From contig CM046856.1 in NCBI GenBank assembly GCA_025617745.1, forward strand, positions 43,949,049 through 44,013,048: a stretch of DNA of 64,000 nucleotides, in the 5' to 3' direction. Positions within the stretch are counted from its first letter, which is position 1; each line of letters starts with the position of its first letter. A program made the translations under genes and the position numbers. Shown piece by piece: positions 1 through 11,479 of the stretch. The notes under the pieces were generated by a model. It did no database searches and was not told where the DNA came from. It was given only the letters and a program-made list of their open reading frames with translations. The DNA is from Heliocidaris erythrogramma (Eukaryota > Echinodermata > Echinoidea > Camarodonta > Echinometridae).

Positions 1-530
1 GAAGGCTTTCATCGCGTATGTCGGGTCTTAGAAGCCCCCTCGAAGAAAACCTGTATTATTTTAGAAAAGAAATTATTTTGTCAAGGAAGTAGAAAGTATG
101 AAAATAAAAGTATGAGAGAGAAAAAAAAGACATGAAGAGACATTTTGTTATATGCATACTTGTTTTCATAATCACAATTACTCACATTACATTAAAATCC
201 ATTTTTGTTAAAATATCGTATTTTTTAAATCTAACTGGACAAGTAAGGCAAATTTTTATCATCTATCTACTTGACATATTTCTACTTTTCATATTTCCAT
301 TCCGTATATTTATATGTTGCCTATTTCTACTTTGCATATTTCAGTTTTTATATTTTGTACTTTGCATATTTTATCTTTGTAAATAATCAAGCAATCAACC
401 ATGCCTTGAAAAGAGGGATAAGAGGGCGTGACCTAGTCAATCAATTAACGATTGAATTATTTGAAGAAAATTCTCACCCACGCTCTCAGACCTCTTCAAA
501 GAGACGTTTGCTGGTTAGTTAAATGACCAA
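1..530. other. Unassigned AT-rich DNA with a TACTTTGCATATTT-like repeat
   Basis: No gene is recognised. Positions 268-378 contain several imperfect copies of a pyrimidine-rich word like 'TACTTTGCATATTT', which creates two overlapping open frames with hydrophobic, low-complexity translations. These are probably by-products of the repeat. Confidence 0.5.
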
Positions 531-539
531 AAATATGAT

Positions 540-860
540 AAATGGTGGACAGTTACAGTTGTAGTGGGTTGGTGTTAATTTCTAATCAATATAGGTCTCG
601 AATAATTCCCATAACTTTTCGGATACTATACCAGATGGAGATTTTATTTACTTTTATTTGACTGCAATTCTTCGAAAAAACCAGAGGCAATCAATACACT
701 ATCGCGTGGAACTATGGATGTACTTTCACACAATTTTTGAAGTAATTTCCGCAATGATATAGATTTGCATTATTTGTTTCAACTTTTCAAGGCCTTTGTT
801 GAGGTTTGCCTGCACTATATTGAAAAAGAATAGTTAATGAGCGTAATTGGATCAACATTT
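540..860. repeat. Diverged copy of a dispersed repeat shared with 2572-3009 and 3290-3590
   Basis: The segment shares, in the same order, words such as 'GGTTGGTGTTAATTTCTAAT', 'GAATAATT', 'GGAGATTT' and 'TTTTCAAGGCC' with the units at 2572-3009 and 3290-3590. Divergence is high, so these look like old copies of one repeat family spread over about 3 kb. No coding potential is visible. Confidence 0.55.
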
Positions 861-1034
861 TCGGGTAAATCGGAAATGTTTGAAGTAAAATCGAATCTTT
901 TACAGTAGACTTGTCTAAAGTAAATCAAGGGAATTATGACAATTTTATGATTGCAAGTTTAGGAGTACCAAAATTTCGAATAAAACATCTATGACAAATT
1001 TTTATCTGCGATAAAATGCCCGTTTCCCCGAGTT

Positions 1035-1640
1035 TTAAAGGGGTACTCCGGCCTGAAAATAAGATTAATTTAATGAATAGAGTAAAATTAAACAAGCAAA
1101 ACACTGAAAATTTCATCGAAATCCGATAAAAAATAACGAAGTTATTGAATTTTTAACTTTTGCATTATTTTGGGAAACAGTTCTATGCATGTCATCATGA
1201 ATATGAATGAGTGAGCTGATGATGTCACGTCCCCACTTTCCTTTTTAAACTATATTATATGAAATCTTCATTATTTCATTTTTTCATACATGTCTATAAA
1301 AAATATCTCCCTTGTAACAAAATAAGTTACAGCAATGACGAACTTACACATTAAATAAGTCAGTCCTTTTAGTTATAGGCTTGGAGCAGAAAATTTGAAT
1401 AATTGCGATTTCATATAATAAAATACAAAAGAAAAAGTGGGGATATGACATCATCAGCTCACTCACTGCATATTCACGATGACGTGCATATCACTGTTTT
1501 ACCAAAATAATGCAAAACTTTAAAATTCCATAACTTCATTATTTTTCATCCGATTTCGATGAAATTTTCAGTGATTTGTTTGTTTAATTTTACTCTATTT
1601 ATTCAATTCATATTAATTTCAGGCCGGAGTACCCCTTTAA
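1035..1640. mobile_element. Foldback MITE with ~210-bp inverted arms
   Basis: The left end (TTAAAGGGGTACTCCGG) is the inverse of the right end (CCGGAGTACCCCTTTAA). Inversion continues inward for about 200 bp on each side, covering the shared blocks around GAGTGAGCTGATGATGTCA and GATTTCGATGAAATTTTCA. The middle is about 150 bp of AT-rich sequence without an open frame. This is the structure of a non-autonomous inverted-repeat DNA transposon. A TA duplication inside TTAA is possible at each end. The arms are imperfect, so the copy is not recent. Confidence 0.8.
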
Positions 1641-1678
1641 TACAGAACAAGTAGGTGTGTCCATACCAAAGAACGGAG

Positions 1679-2215
1679 GTTCTAATAGTGCAATTTTTCC
1701 TTCTGTAAGTGCCTTTTTTCACTTCTGATCAGTGCCCCTTTTCCTTCGTATAACTGCGCCCCTTATTCTTTCTGATATATGCCCTTTTCACCTTCTGATA
1801 AGTGCCCCTCTAACCTCAGATATCACTGCCCCTTTTGAAATCTGTGCCTTTATTTTTCGTCTGATTAGTGCCCAGTTTTCGTTCTAATAGTACAATTTTC
1901 CCTTCTTATAAGTGCCCCTTTTCACCTCTGATAAATTACCTTTTATCTTCGTATGACTGCCCCTTCTTCTTTCTAATAAGTGCCCGTTTCACCTTCTGAT
2001 AAGTGCCCCTTTTAAGCTCAGATAAGTATCCCCTTTAAAATAAGTGTTCCCTTTTTCGTCTGATTGGTGCCCATTTTCCGTTCTAATAGTGCAATTTTTC
2101 CTTATGATAATTGCCCTTTTCACCTCTGATAAATGCCTCTTTTTTAAGTGCCGCTTTTTCTTTCTAATATTATTATTTTCCCTTTTGTTAAGTGCCCCTG
2201 TTGTCTTCTGAAGTG
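1679..2215. repeat. Minisatellite with ~30-bp subunits in a ~200-bp higher-order repeat
   Basis: Subunits resemble 'CTTCTGATAAGTGCCCCTTT'. A distinctive subunit beginning GTTCTAATAGT recurs at about 1679, 1881 and 2080, so the basic unit of about 30 bp is organised into a longer period of about 200 bp, with roughly 2.7 copies. No protein is encoded. Confidence 0.8.
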
Positions 2216-2239
2216 CCCTACATATATACCTATATATAT

Positions 2240-2520
2240 TTAATATATTGTACCTATATGTACGCCGAGTCGCTTACAAACTGTGCCCTAAAGTCCACAA
2301 AAGAGCTATATGCCTAGCTCCAAATAATCAGCGAGGCTTCATAATAATAGATCCCCCTACTGATATCCGCACAGTGAGAGGCAGTGGAGCAGGGGCAGGA
2401 GGGGCACAGTTCCCTAAATTATACAAGAATGAGCAGTGCCCTAAATCATAACAGGAAGGAGGACAATATTTTTCATTTTTTTCCAAAGCTCGCTCGCTAC
2501 GCTCGCTCGCGTTTACCATT
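2240..2520. repeat. G-rich dispersed repeat with a CGCTCGC palindromic word
   Basis: Contains a GCAGTGGAGCAGGGGCAGG-type G-rich stretch and ends in 'GCTCGCTCGCTACGCTCGCT'. The same CGCTCGC word occurs at 4213-4231 and in weaker form at 4471-4483 and 63282-63293. Open frames on both strands here come from the repeat. Confidence 0.5.
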
Positions 2521-2571
2521 GTCTTCTTAACATGTTAGGAAAATCGCTGTTATTCAAAATATCTTCAATAT

Positions 2572-3009
2572 TTTGCCGGTCAATTAATAGTTTACAGAAT
2601 GTCAACAGCTGCACAAGTAAGGTTTTAGCGGACTGGTGTGAATATTTAATCAATATAAGTTTTGAATAATTACCTTGATTTAGACATTTTACCAATTGGA
2701 GATTTGATTTAGGTTTGCTTGAGCGAAACCCTATAGAAACTCCAAGGTGAAGGACAATCAATATTGAAAACGGTTTCAATAAGTTGTGAGAGTTCTCGAT
2801 CAGTAGCATATTACCCATTTGCCGGTCAATTAATAGTTTACAGAATGCCAACAGGTGGACAAGTAAGGTTTTAGCGGACTGGTGTGAATTTTTAATCAAT
2901 ATAAGTTTTGAATAATTACCGTGATTTAGACACTTTACCAATTGGAGATTTATTTCGGTTTGCTTGACCGAAACCCTATAGAAAATCCAAGGGGAAGGAC
3001 AATCAATAG
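2572..3009. repeat. Two direct copies of a 246-bp unit
   Basis: TTTGCCGGTCAATTAATAG occurs at 2572 and again at 2818. About 190 bp of each unit match closely, covering the TTTTAGCGGACTGGTGTGAA block and the AAACCCTATAGAAA block. The minus-strand open frame of 166 codons across both copies has internally duplicated amino acid blocks, which is expected when a non-coding tandem repeat is translated. Confidence 0.85.
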
Positions 3010-3289
3010 TCATCGTGTGAAATTATTGTTTACAGTTTGTTCATTCTAGGTTTGTAGAAGTCGTAACGGAAAAGAAAAAAAATCAATATCATTACAGTAA
3101 ACTGTGTTTTCCGTTTCGACTTTTCAAGGTCTTCATTGTCCATAGTGTGAAAGTATTTTCAGTTACAAAAGACTAGTAAAGAAATGGAACCACAATCCAA
3201 GGGCATTCAATAATATCGTGTGGAACTACTTGTTTCTAAAGTTCGTTCACTTAGAATAATATCACACAACTTTGAAAGTTATATTTGCT

Positions 3290-3590
3290 GGACAACAGGT
3301 GCATTGAAAAGGTTTTAGCAGGGTTGGTGTGAATTTATATGGGTTTTGAATAATTACCATAAGGTGGAATTACCTGGATGGAGATTTTCTTTTCTTTTAT
3401 TTGATAGAAATCCTGCTCAAATTCCGAACACAATCAATATAGTTAATTATTGAACTATTGTACCCACAGTGATTAAAAATACCTTCACAGAACTTCATAA
3501 GTAATTCCCGCAGTAATATCGATTTGTATTTTTCGTTTCGAATTTTTCAAGGTTTTTAGCGGCCTTTTAAACAAGTTTAGTCAATGACAT
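3290..3590. repeat. Diverged copy of the 246-bp repeat family
   Basis: Shares AAAAGGTTTTAGCAGG, GGTGTGAATTT, TTTTGAATAATTACC and GGAGATTTTC with the 2572-3009 units, followed by the TTTTTCAAGG block also seen near 790. It lies immediately before the SINE. Confidence 0.55.
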
Positions 3591-3754
3591 TAGATAACTG
3601 CAAAAGATATCGGCAGGGGTGTCGCTAGAGGGCATGTGGGGATGTCACACCCCCTCCCCCCCCCCCTACTCATAATTGCTGGAGGCAAATGCGCTACATC
3701 TGTCGCCAAACAAAGGAGGGGAAAGGGAGAGGGAAGAGGACAGAAAGGAGAAAA

Positions 3755-4086
3755 GAGGTGGATCAGTGGATAAATCCCCGGACTGTGAACCACGAGGTCC
3801 AGGGTTCGAATCCCACCGCAGCACTAGCGTCCTTTGGCAAGACGTTAATCTACATTTGCCACTCTCCACCCAGGTGTTAAATGGGTACCCGGTAGGATGC
3901 GAAAGTTAAAGTCGTTTGCTTAGCAATGTGAGCGTCACTGTACTGCCCACTGCTGGAATACTCCCCAGGGAGTGGAAAATGTGCATGCATTGTGTGCGGG
4001 CATGCCAGAATCCGATGACCGGGGTAATAATATATATCTGTAATTGTGCTTTGGGCCACTATGGGAAAAGCGCGTTATAAATGCTA

Positions 4087-4120
<34 letters not shown>
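3755..4120 (+). mobile_element. tRNA-derived SINE with (ATT)n tail
   Basis: The head is tRNA-like. A box-like TGGATCAGTGG lies at 3759-3769 and a perfect B box GGTTCGAATCC at 3803-3813, the internal RNA polymerase III promoter elements. A tRNA-unrelated body of about 280 bp follows (blocks CAAGACGTTAATCTACATT and CACTGTACTGCCCACTGC). The 3' end AAAGCGCGTTATAAATGCTA runs directly into (ATT)n at 4088-4119. Head, body and simple-repeat tail make this an apparently complete SINE mobilised by a partner LINE. Open frames on both strands are translations of the SINE, not genes. A related older copy is at 17728-17880 and a 3' fragment at 43720-43812. Confidence 0.88.
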
Positions 4121-4121
<1 letters not shown>

Positions 4122-4204
4122 AAAGAAAAGGAAAACAAAAACAGAAAGAAAAGAAGGAAAGGAAAGGGGGAGAAAGGAAAAAAAAAGGAAAACATAGCCA
4201 ATTC

Positions 4205-4790
4205 TTTTCTTTGCTCGCTTCGCTCGCTCGCAAAAACACTGGAAAGTTGATATTTGGGCAAAAGGCGTCCCCTTTCGGCAATAGCCTGCAGGTCAACGCC
4301 CCCCCCCCCCCAGGATTTTTCAAAGTTCCGATATTCGGGCTGCGATCAATTCATATTTAGAAATTTAGCAAAGTGAGGTGACAGAATATCCACATATTTG
4401 GGCAGCCAGGTTCCCAGATAATTATGCAACTTCTGTATGTATGTATGTAAAAAAAAAAATCCTCACTCCCTTCGCTTGCTCGCAAAATTTAGGAATTGAA
4501 AAGTTGATATTCGGACAAAGGTGTCCCCCTTCGGCAATGGCTGCAGCCCAATCCCCAAGGAATGTCAAAGTCCGATACTCGGGCAACCACCGCTTCATAT
4601 TCAGGTAGCGAGGAGAAAGAATATCCACATATTTGGGCAGCGAGGTTCCGAGATAATTATGTAACTGCTGTATGTAACTTCTGTTCTTTTTCACAACATA
4701 AAGTTTTAAAAAATTGAAAGTTGATATTCTGGTAAAAGGCGTCAGCCCCCTCCTTGCGAAAATGGGCCTGTATGATCGGGGTCCGCTAGC
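4205..4790. repeat. Tandem repeat, ~257-bp unit, about 2.3 copies
   Basis: AAAGTTGATATTTGGG at 4243 recurs as AAAGTTGATATTCGG at 4500 and in shortened form near 4717. Within each unit the same order is kept: a CTCGCTCGC word, AAAGTTGATATT, a CCCCTTTCGGCAATGG-type block, TCCGATA, then ATATCCACATATTTGGGCAG. The first copy carries a run of about 14 C. Both-strand open frames here are repeat translations. Confidence 0.85.
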
Positions 4791-4792
4791 TA

Positions 4793-5180
4793 GTCATAAG
4801 AACCGCTATTCATAATGAGAGCTATTCATAAGGACCATTATTCATAATGAAGAAAAGGATCATTCATAAGGGTCATTATTCATAAGGACTGCTATTCATA
4901 ATACGAGAAGAGGGTCGCTATTCATAATACGCAAAAAGGGGCGATATTCATAATAGGAGAAGAGAGTCCATATTCATAATGCGAAATGAGGGTCGCTATT
5001 CATAATAGAAGAGGGTCGCTATTCATGATAGGAGAAGAGGGTCGCTATTCATAATACGAAATGAGGGTCACTATTCATAATAGGAGAAGAGGTCGTTATC
5101 CGTATTATGAACAGTAACCTTCATTTCGTATTATGAATAGCGAACCTCATTTCATATTATGAATAGTAGTCCTTATGAGT
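4793..5180. mobile_element. Foldback element made of reiterated ATTCATAAT words
   Basis: About 13 copies of ATTCATAA(T/G), separated by purine spacers such as AGAAGAGGGTCGCT, occupy the left four fifths. The last ~85 bp carry three copies of the inverse (ATTATGAA). The outer ends CATAAG...CTTATG are inverse, so the whole folds back on itself. There is no coding potential. It resembles 58325-58740 in design but uses a different word. Confidence 0.75.
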
Positions 5181-5943
5181 AATATAAAAATAATATATGA
5201 TGTATAAAAAAGCCCTCCTGATTGAACAAAAAGGATTTCATTAGTACACTGATTAGTGAATACATCATTTGCTATACGAGATTTTAATCGGCAATATCTA
5301 TAAAACTTCGTAGGTGTTGTAGTTGGAGTATAGTTTAGAAATTATGTGAATTTCACACGAAAAAGAAAATTGTTACTGAATTTTTAAAATACATCTATTA
5401 AAAAAATAGCACAATTAATTACCTCAGCTATATGCATACTTAAAACCTATATTATGATCACTGACAAAGTTTTAGATATTTCAGTTGTAAAATGTTATGG
5501 AAATTCATGAAAATATCTATTAAGCACAAGAAACAAAATGAAACATTGCATTGCAAGAATGATTTCTTTACTTCTTTAAATAATTACATTACAGTACTTA
5601 TGACGTGAGCAATGTACTGTACGAAACAACCAACTATTCCTCTAGAAGAAATAACTTCTGCCTTACTTATTCAACTCTTCACCCATTATTTATTTCAAGT
5701 TAGACAAAAACAGTAATCTTTTATTCTAAATTCTGTGAAAGTTGCCAAACATGTTTTAGAAATGTCCTTTAGGTTTCTAGATATTTTATTATATTTATTA
5801 CAGTCACTATGCCTCTGATAAAACAGAATATATTAAATTATCTTTATGTTTGTCTAAAAGACATTAAACTTAATTCTATAAATATCATTTGGTGACAAGT
5901 ATTAATTTCAGGCGTTAGGTAAACGTTTATTTAGCACAAATGT
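5181..5943. other. Unassigned AT-rich DNA
   Basis: I see no open frame, repeat structure or RNA-like element that I can name. Base composition is strongly AT-rich. Confidence 0.5.
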
Positions 5944-6180
5944 TATTGATTGATTGATTGATTGATTTTATTTCTGCGTTCAATAGCATGATACAAAATA
6001 TAGTAATACATGTATTACAGTTAAAAAAATATAAACATATTGTCGGACATTAATAATTACTTCTTGAATACAAAGAAAATATGTATACAATATGGGAAAT
6101 TAACATTTTACAATTAAGAGGATTTGTGAACGCAGGAGACCGTCATCATGAGCGATTTGCTTGATGTCGATGGCGGCCTC
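5944..6180 (-). mobile_element. 3' end of a non-LTR retrotransposon (fragment)
   Basis: On the minus strand the sequence runs ...CGCAGAAATAAAATCAATCAATCAAT, the same type of end as the retrotransposon at 13885-16727 (GCAGAAATAAATCAAATCAA and so on). Non-LTR elements are commonly truncated at the 5' end and keep only this 3' untranslated end and short-repeat tail. The inner boundary is uncertain because no coding part remains. Confidence 0.6.
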
Positions 6181-8140
6181 AAAGTAAAAAATTCAATGCT
6201 CTCGCTTTGTAACATCTGAAAAATGGAATGTCTTACAAAAACAGTCATAACGTTGCTGCTTTCTCTTAAATTCTTGTGGAATAAGAAGATACTACTACAA
6301 CATTAACCCATTAACTTTCATTGGAGGATGGTTGAGTACTTTTTATAATGTTGCCATTTGAAATATCGTTGGATTTTTTGAGACACCCCGTATGCTAGCA
6401 TGGTAAGTTGAAGGTGTTTTCAAGTTAATCAGTGCATGTCGCAGTCTTTGTATTAGATTAGATTACAGACCTTTTCAATCGTTAAGACTCTAAAAACAGT
6501 TGTACGTTTCGTTAGTAGAGAATTATACTTCATTCTGAATTCTTTAGTTTATTAGTAATTAGCATATTTCCTGGCATAACCCTTCATAACATCGCCTTTT
6601 CCTTCTGTACACAGATTGTTCGCTTTTTATCTTATATAATTTACGACGACGTTATGTTAATAAGAAAAGTTTATACTTCAAGTTGTTCTATATTTTACAG
6701 GTTTCCAAATCATTACAAAATTATGAAGTTTACTATTGGTCCAAGATGAGGTTATGATTGATAAAGTGAATGTATTTGCTGACAATGTATTAATGTAAAC
6801 GCCAAGCATGCCAGCATGGTCGACGAATGGATAAAGTTCAGTTCTGGTGATGAGATTACATTGCGGAAGAAACTGTCTCAAAACACTATTAGGAAAGGTT
6901 GATTATATAGTACATAAGAATTGGTGTATGCTGTAAGGGTTTGAAATCACCAAATGAGAAAAAATCGACCCAAAGATCCTGCATAGAGTCACATGCAATG
7001 CACACAGAAATGTTTATATGGCGCTATACACACAATCATGTTCGGCCCGAACATATCAGCTGTTTCTTGTCATATTTTGAACGTGAATGCATTTGAAGAG
7101 CAATCCTTTTCAGGGGACATTTCTACTATGTTAACTATCCTAACTAACCTAAAGAGAATGATAAAGCTCACGAATTATTTCTACCTTTTCCAGAACTCAA
7201 ACGTTTCTTTAAGCACGATATCCCTACGGCCACGATCTGCTAGTTATAATACAAATATGTTATACACCAGTAGTTGTATTTGTTAAAGAGATATGTAACT
7301 TGTATATGGCTTAATCCGAAATTGTGGAAACACAGGTTTAAAAGCTGACAAAATACTGGGGAAAGAAGGAGAGAGAGAGAGAGAGAGAGGGGGGTGGGAG
7401 GAGATGGGGACAGCTAGGGAGCGGAGATTGGGCATAAGATAGATGAGCAAAGGTAAAAAACAGAAAATGAATTAATTTCTAAATCGCGAAATTCTCAAGA
7501 CAAAATAAGAGTAATGTGATAATGATATGTGAATGCTTTTGTGGAAGTGACCAAACCTAGAAGGCACGAATATAGATGAATTACATGAATTAAATATTTC
7601 GAGCCTGTATATTATACACATGACATCACCCACTATTTGGGTAGAGGTTGTTTGAAGGATATGCGAAAATAAAAAGGGAGTGCATTTAATAGAAGGTAAA
7701 TATTATGAGTTTGAGAGTAAGAGAGGGGGATAAAGAATGAGAGAGAGAGAGAGAGAGAGAGGGTGGGGGGGGGGGGGCAAGAGGCTAGAAATCAAATAAT
7801 ATCATGAAGTATTAAACATCATAAATAAATTTAGCTGAACAGGGACTCCGGTTATTCATTGTCACCTATCATTGGTCCAGTGATCGCAAGACAACATATA
7901 ACAATTAGAAACAGTGTGACTGATCACTTGGAGTGAGAAAGTCCACAGGAGTGGACGAAAGCTAGCTTACAAAAAAAAATAAGGTTGGTAGAAGCTTAAA
8001 CTACAACTGTATGATTACACCCAACCGATTAAGTTTTCTATATTATAAATTTAGTTTGTCTTTTTTTTTCGCTTTAACTTTCAAAAATATGAATTTTTCC
8101 TAATATCTCATTCATTGATCAAAGGCGTTATTGAAAGACA
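6181..8140. other. Unassigned AT-rich DNA with GA microsatellites
   Basis: (GA)n tracts lie at 7369-7388 and 7739-7761, the second followed by a run of 12 G at 7766-7777. An open frame at 6993-7286 (97 codons) has no recognisable domain or codon bias and is probably chance. At 6930-6975 there is weak similarity to 62545-62580 (shared word TGTATGCTGTAAGG). Confidence 0.5.
7931..7970 (+). ncRNA. Degenerate hammerhead-like motif
   Basis: A 6-bp stem with tetraloop, GTCCAC-AGGA-GTGGAC (7941-7956), is followed directly by GAAA and a short AGC/GCT stem. That matches stem II, the GAAA strand and a minimal stem III of a type I hammerhead ribozyme. The other core strand should read CUGANGA but is GTGAGAA or similar here, and no good stem I is seen. 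It may be a dead copy of a retroelement-borne hammerhead such as those known in Penelope-like elements, or a chance hairpin. Confidence 0.25.
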
Positions 8141-8142
8141 TA

Positions 8143-9085
8143 CAGTACGTCCCCAAAAAAGTTAACAGTTGTAAAAAGTCTCCCCAAATAAATATCTCAA
8201 AATATTTGGAGCAAAATTTCATACCCGTGGATATCTGAGGGTCTCTTCTATTAAATGACACCTAAAGATCTGGCGATATTTTACGCTCGAGGAAGCAAAG
8301 GGCACTTTTGTGAAAAGGTGCAAAATCAGGACTTAACAAGAATTTGTATATGTCTTGGTTGGTTTAAGAAAAGTTGAAAGTCATGAAAAGGCTAAGAAAT
8401 TGTCATATTTTAATCAATAATTGACAATTTATGAAAGAACAGGTTTTGTGCTCTCTATGTACTTACGTATCTCATCAACATTCTAAGGCTTCAATGAACA
8501 ATGAACTACTTTATTGAGTTTTTTGAAATATTAGTTTTGGCAAGGTTTTAATTCAAGTTGCCTTTCTCAGTCAGTCATAAACTTTTGATTGGATATGTCA
8601 GGACATACAGAAAATAAAGCCTATTCTTTCAAAAGTTGCCTTTTAATGATCAGAATATGAAAGTTTCTAAACATTTAGAAGACTCCCATCTTTGCTGATG
8701 ATAGCCAGAAGCGATACAAATTTTTGTCGACCATGGATTTTGTACCATTTCACAACAATGGCTTTTGCTCAGTCAAACGTAAAATATAATTATTGTTAGA
8801 TGTTTAGGTGTCATTTGATAGGAGAGACCCTAAGCTATCCAAGTTTGAAAGTTTGAAAATGTCATGAACACATTTTGAAATGTTTATGTGGGTAAACCTT
8901 TTCCCACTGCAAACTTTTAACTGTTATCAAATTTGTTAATACCAGCCACAACAAAGTACCAATTCTTGTCAAGTCTGGATTTTACAAAAAGTCGCTTTTG
9001 CTCACTCGAGATTAAAATATTACCAGATTTTTTGGTGTCATTTCTTTCAAATGTTTTTTTAATAAACTTTTTTTAGGACGCACTG
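8143..9085. mobile_element. Tc1/mariner-type MITE with nested subterminal inverted repeats
   Basis: Ends are CAGTACGTCCCCAAAAAAG and the inverse of CTTTTTTTAGGACGCACTG, flanked on both sides by TA (8141-8142 and 9086-9087), the target duplication of Tc1/mariner elements. A longer subterminal block (8160-8290: TAACAGTTG, GAGGGTCTCTTCTATTAAATG, ACACCTAAAGATCTGG) is found inverted at about 8800-8935 and again in partial form at 8935-9075. There is no transposase frame, so the element is non-autonomous. Confidence 0.8.
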
Positions 9086-9087
9086 TA

Positions 9088-11476
9088 GTACTCTCTTAAA
9101 GGTTCTATCTGTAAAGGTTATAAAGATCAATCAAAATGTTAACATGAACCAAAATATTATACGGTGGTGACAATGTTCTGGAACTCCTCTGGGATTTCTG
9201 CTTTAGTAATGATATCCATGATTTTATGGTTATTCTTATAGCGAAAATATAAGTTATTTTTCCTATAAAAAAAATCAAACATAATTGAGTACCCCCAGAA
9301 AATATTAATCGTTTCCTGATATTATAGGACAAGTTCATAAAGAATTAAACTACTTTGATTTATGACAATGAAAAAATAATTAATGATCATGATAATATTG
9401 ACGTTTATTTCGCAAAGAATCATAAAGACATTCTCTCTTTCAATTTAATAATTAGCTGTTCTATCATACCTGTTTAATTTGTTAATTGTCATTAATGCCT
9501 AGATTTCAACCCAGGTGTTTTTTTTATCGTGGTATGAATCACCTGGTACCCATTGTATAATGTACAATTGTATAACAGCCTTCGCATTTGAAAAGAAATA
9601 ATATCATGTTCAGGATCAAAAAAGCGAAAACAAGACTGAAACAAGTGGTAAAACAAATCTGAGTACAAAATACGAGTACAAATGTTTTTGCGGGCTTACA
9701 TAAAATATATTTCTTCTTATACCTCAAGATATTTAGTATATTTAGCAATAAATCGTAAGACTGTTCACCAGCATTTCAAGAATTTGCTGTAACTCAATGA
9801 TTCTTTATCAAGTTTGTAGATAGTGTGATAAAGAAAATCCCTTACCTTTCTCCAGAAGCTGTCTTCTGCCTGATTCAGAGACGTCAGACCAAATCAACAA
9901 GAGAAAATGTCACCCGTCAGCCTCTGACACAATAATGCTACCAAGCCATAGAATAATAGTGCTTTTTATTCCCAACTACCACTTTTTAGAACATATGCAT
10001 GTCTCCCAAGTAAGGGCCACGAGATCTAAAAGAATCAACCAATCAGGTGCCACAATTCTTGGCATTCGCCTGCGCAGAAGTTTGGAAGGCGGCGTCAATG
10101 ACATCCTTAATTATTGATTGCAAAATTGTATTGTATTGTTCTAATTTCCCACCCTGCAAGTCATTTCAGTTTTATAAAATGATAATTCCAACAGCTGTTA
10201 TAGATTGGAGGCGGGGAGTATTGCATTTCTTTTGCTCTTTATATTAAACGGTAGGTAAGCAAATGCAATGTTTCGTAAGAGATAAAGAGAGTGTTTTTTC
10301 CTTCAACCATGCACCCCAATCAGACGCGTGAAAAAAGCTCCTTGTTGTTTCTTTATCCAGAAGGATATGGTTTATATAATCATATCATATCACTTTAATT
10401 TAAATGTTGTGGTATCAATGCTTAAATACTGATTTTAAAAAAACCTGTATAGTTGTATTTTGTGGTAAATGCGGCCTAAATCAATGAGATATCTGTCGTT
10501 ATGTGAAAAATATCAGCTTGAGAAGAAGTAACCAATAACTAAAACGAAACTAATATGCGAATTTAGTAAACATATGATAAATCAAAAGGAATAGACAATG
10601 ATGTCAAGAACATATTGAAGAACGGCCACTGGCTAAAATATGACATTGCTGAATTAAAATTAAGAATTTAAAGATATTATATGAAATGAACCTTTGAATG
10701 AAAGTGGGTATACTGAAGGGACAAATGGGAAGAAGAAAAGGAGATTTGAGAAAGAGAACAAGAGGGAGGAAAATGAGAGAAAGGAGAGAAAGAAAAGGAA
10801 GAGAGAGAGAAAAGGGTAAATTTAATAATGACCTTTTGAGAGCCAGCTGCTTGTTAGACATGCTATAAGCGTCAGCAGCAGTGTTGACTAGCGTGGGAAT
10901 GGAAGGTGAGTGAAAATAAAGGCTGAAATTTAAACGAGATTTAAACTTAAAAACAAAAGGGCTCCGGAAATGCTGTTTTTAAATCCAAAACTCTGTAAAT
11001 ATGAGTTCGATATAGTATTTACGAGGATTATGTCATTTTAATTGCATTGCTGTTATAATAGTGTAAATATAACTATATATTCATCTGCATCAAAGATGGC
11101 AAAAAAAGCTTTATTTATCTCCCTTGAGTATCTGAAATGATGATATTACAACTTTTCACAGCAGGGGCTCATTTTAAGTTGTTAGTATGCACATTTGGAA
11201 TTTGTCAAAGTGCTTACTAAGAAGCTGCCGGTTATGAAATAACACTTTGATGTCAGTGAGCACCTTTGTAAGGTGGATGGATGAGATGAGAAGCTCTGGA
11301 ACATTTTTGTGGTTCTGGAGAACTTCGATTTTCTTAGAGTTCTGAAAAACGATACTAGTAGAGGCATTTAACAAATCCTTCTTTTGATGGAAAGGGAAAA
11401 CTAACGCTGATAGAATCCTAGCAAAATATATTTTTGTCTATTGGAAGAAATATACCCTAACAAACCGCGTCGAAAC
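9088..11476. other. Unassigned DNA; purine-rich tract at 10725-10815
   Basis: No coding region is recognised. The open frames at 9105-9338, 9539-9748 and 10604-10861 are AT-rich or lie in an A/G-rich tract (10725-10815) and show no family features. Positions 9990-10110 are locally richer in GC and are listed separately as a weak promoter candidate. Confidence 0.45.
9990..10110 (+). promoter_or_regulatory. Possible promoter-like segment
   Basis: In a region otherwise poor in CpG, this stretch holds a CCAAT box (ACCAATCAGG near 10038), an NRF-1-like half site (CCTGCGCAG near 10070) and a GCGGCGTCAATGACATC stretch with a CRE-like word. No transcript or adjacent coding exon is recognisable, so this is a weak compositional inference. 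Confidence 0.2.
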
Positions 11477-11479
11477 TAA

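Noticed and set aside
2513..3013. 166-codon minus-strand open frame
   Set aside because: Translation of the 246-bp tandem repeat; the same amino acid blocks appear twice and no family is recognisable.
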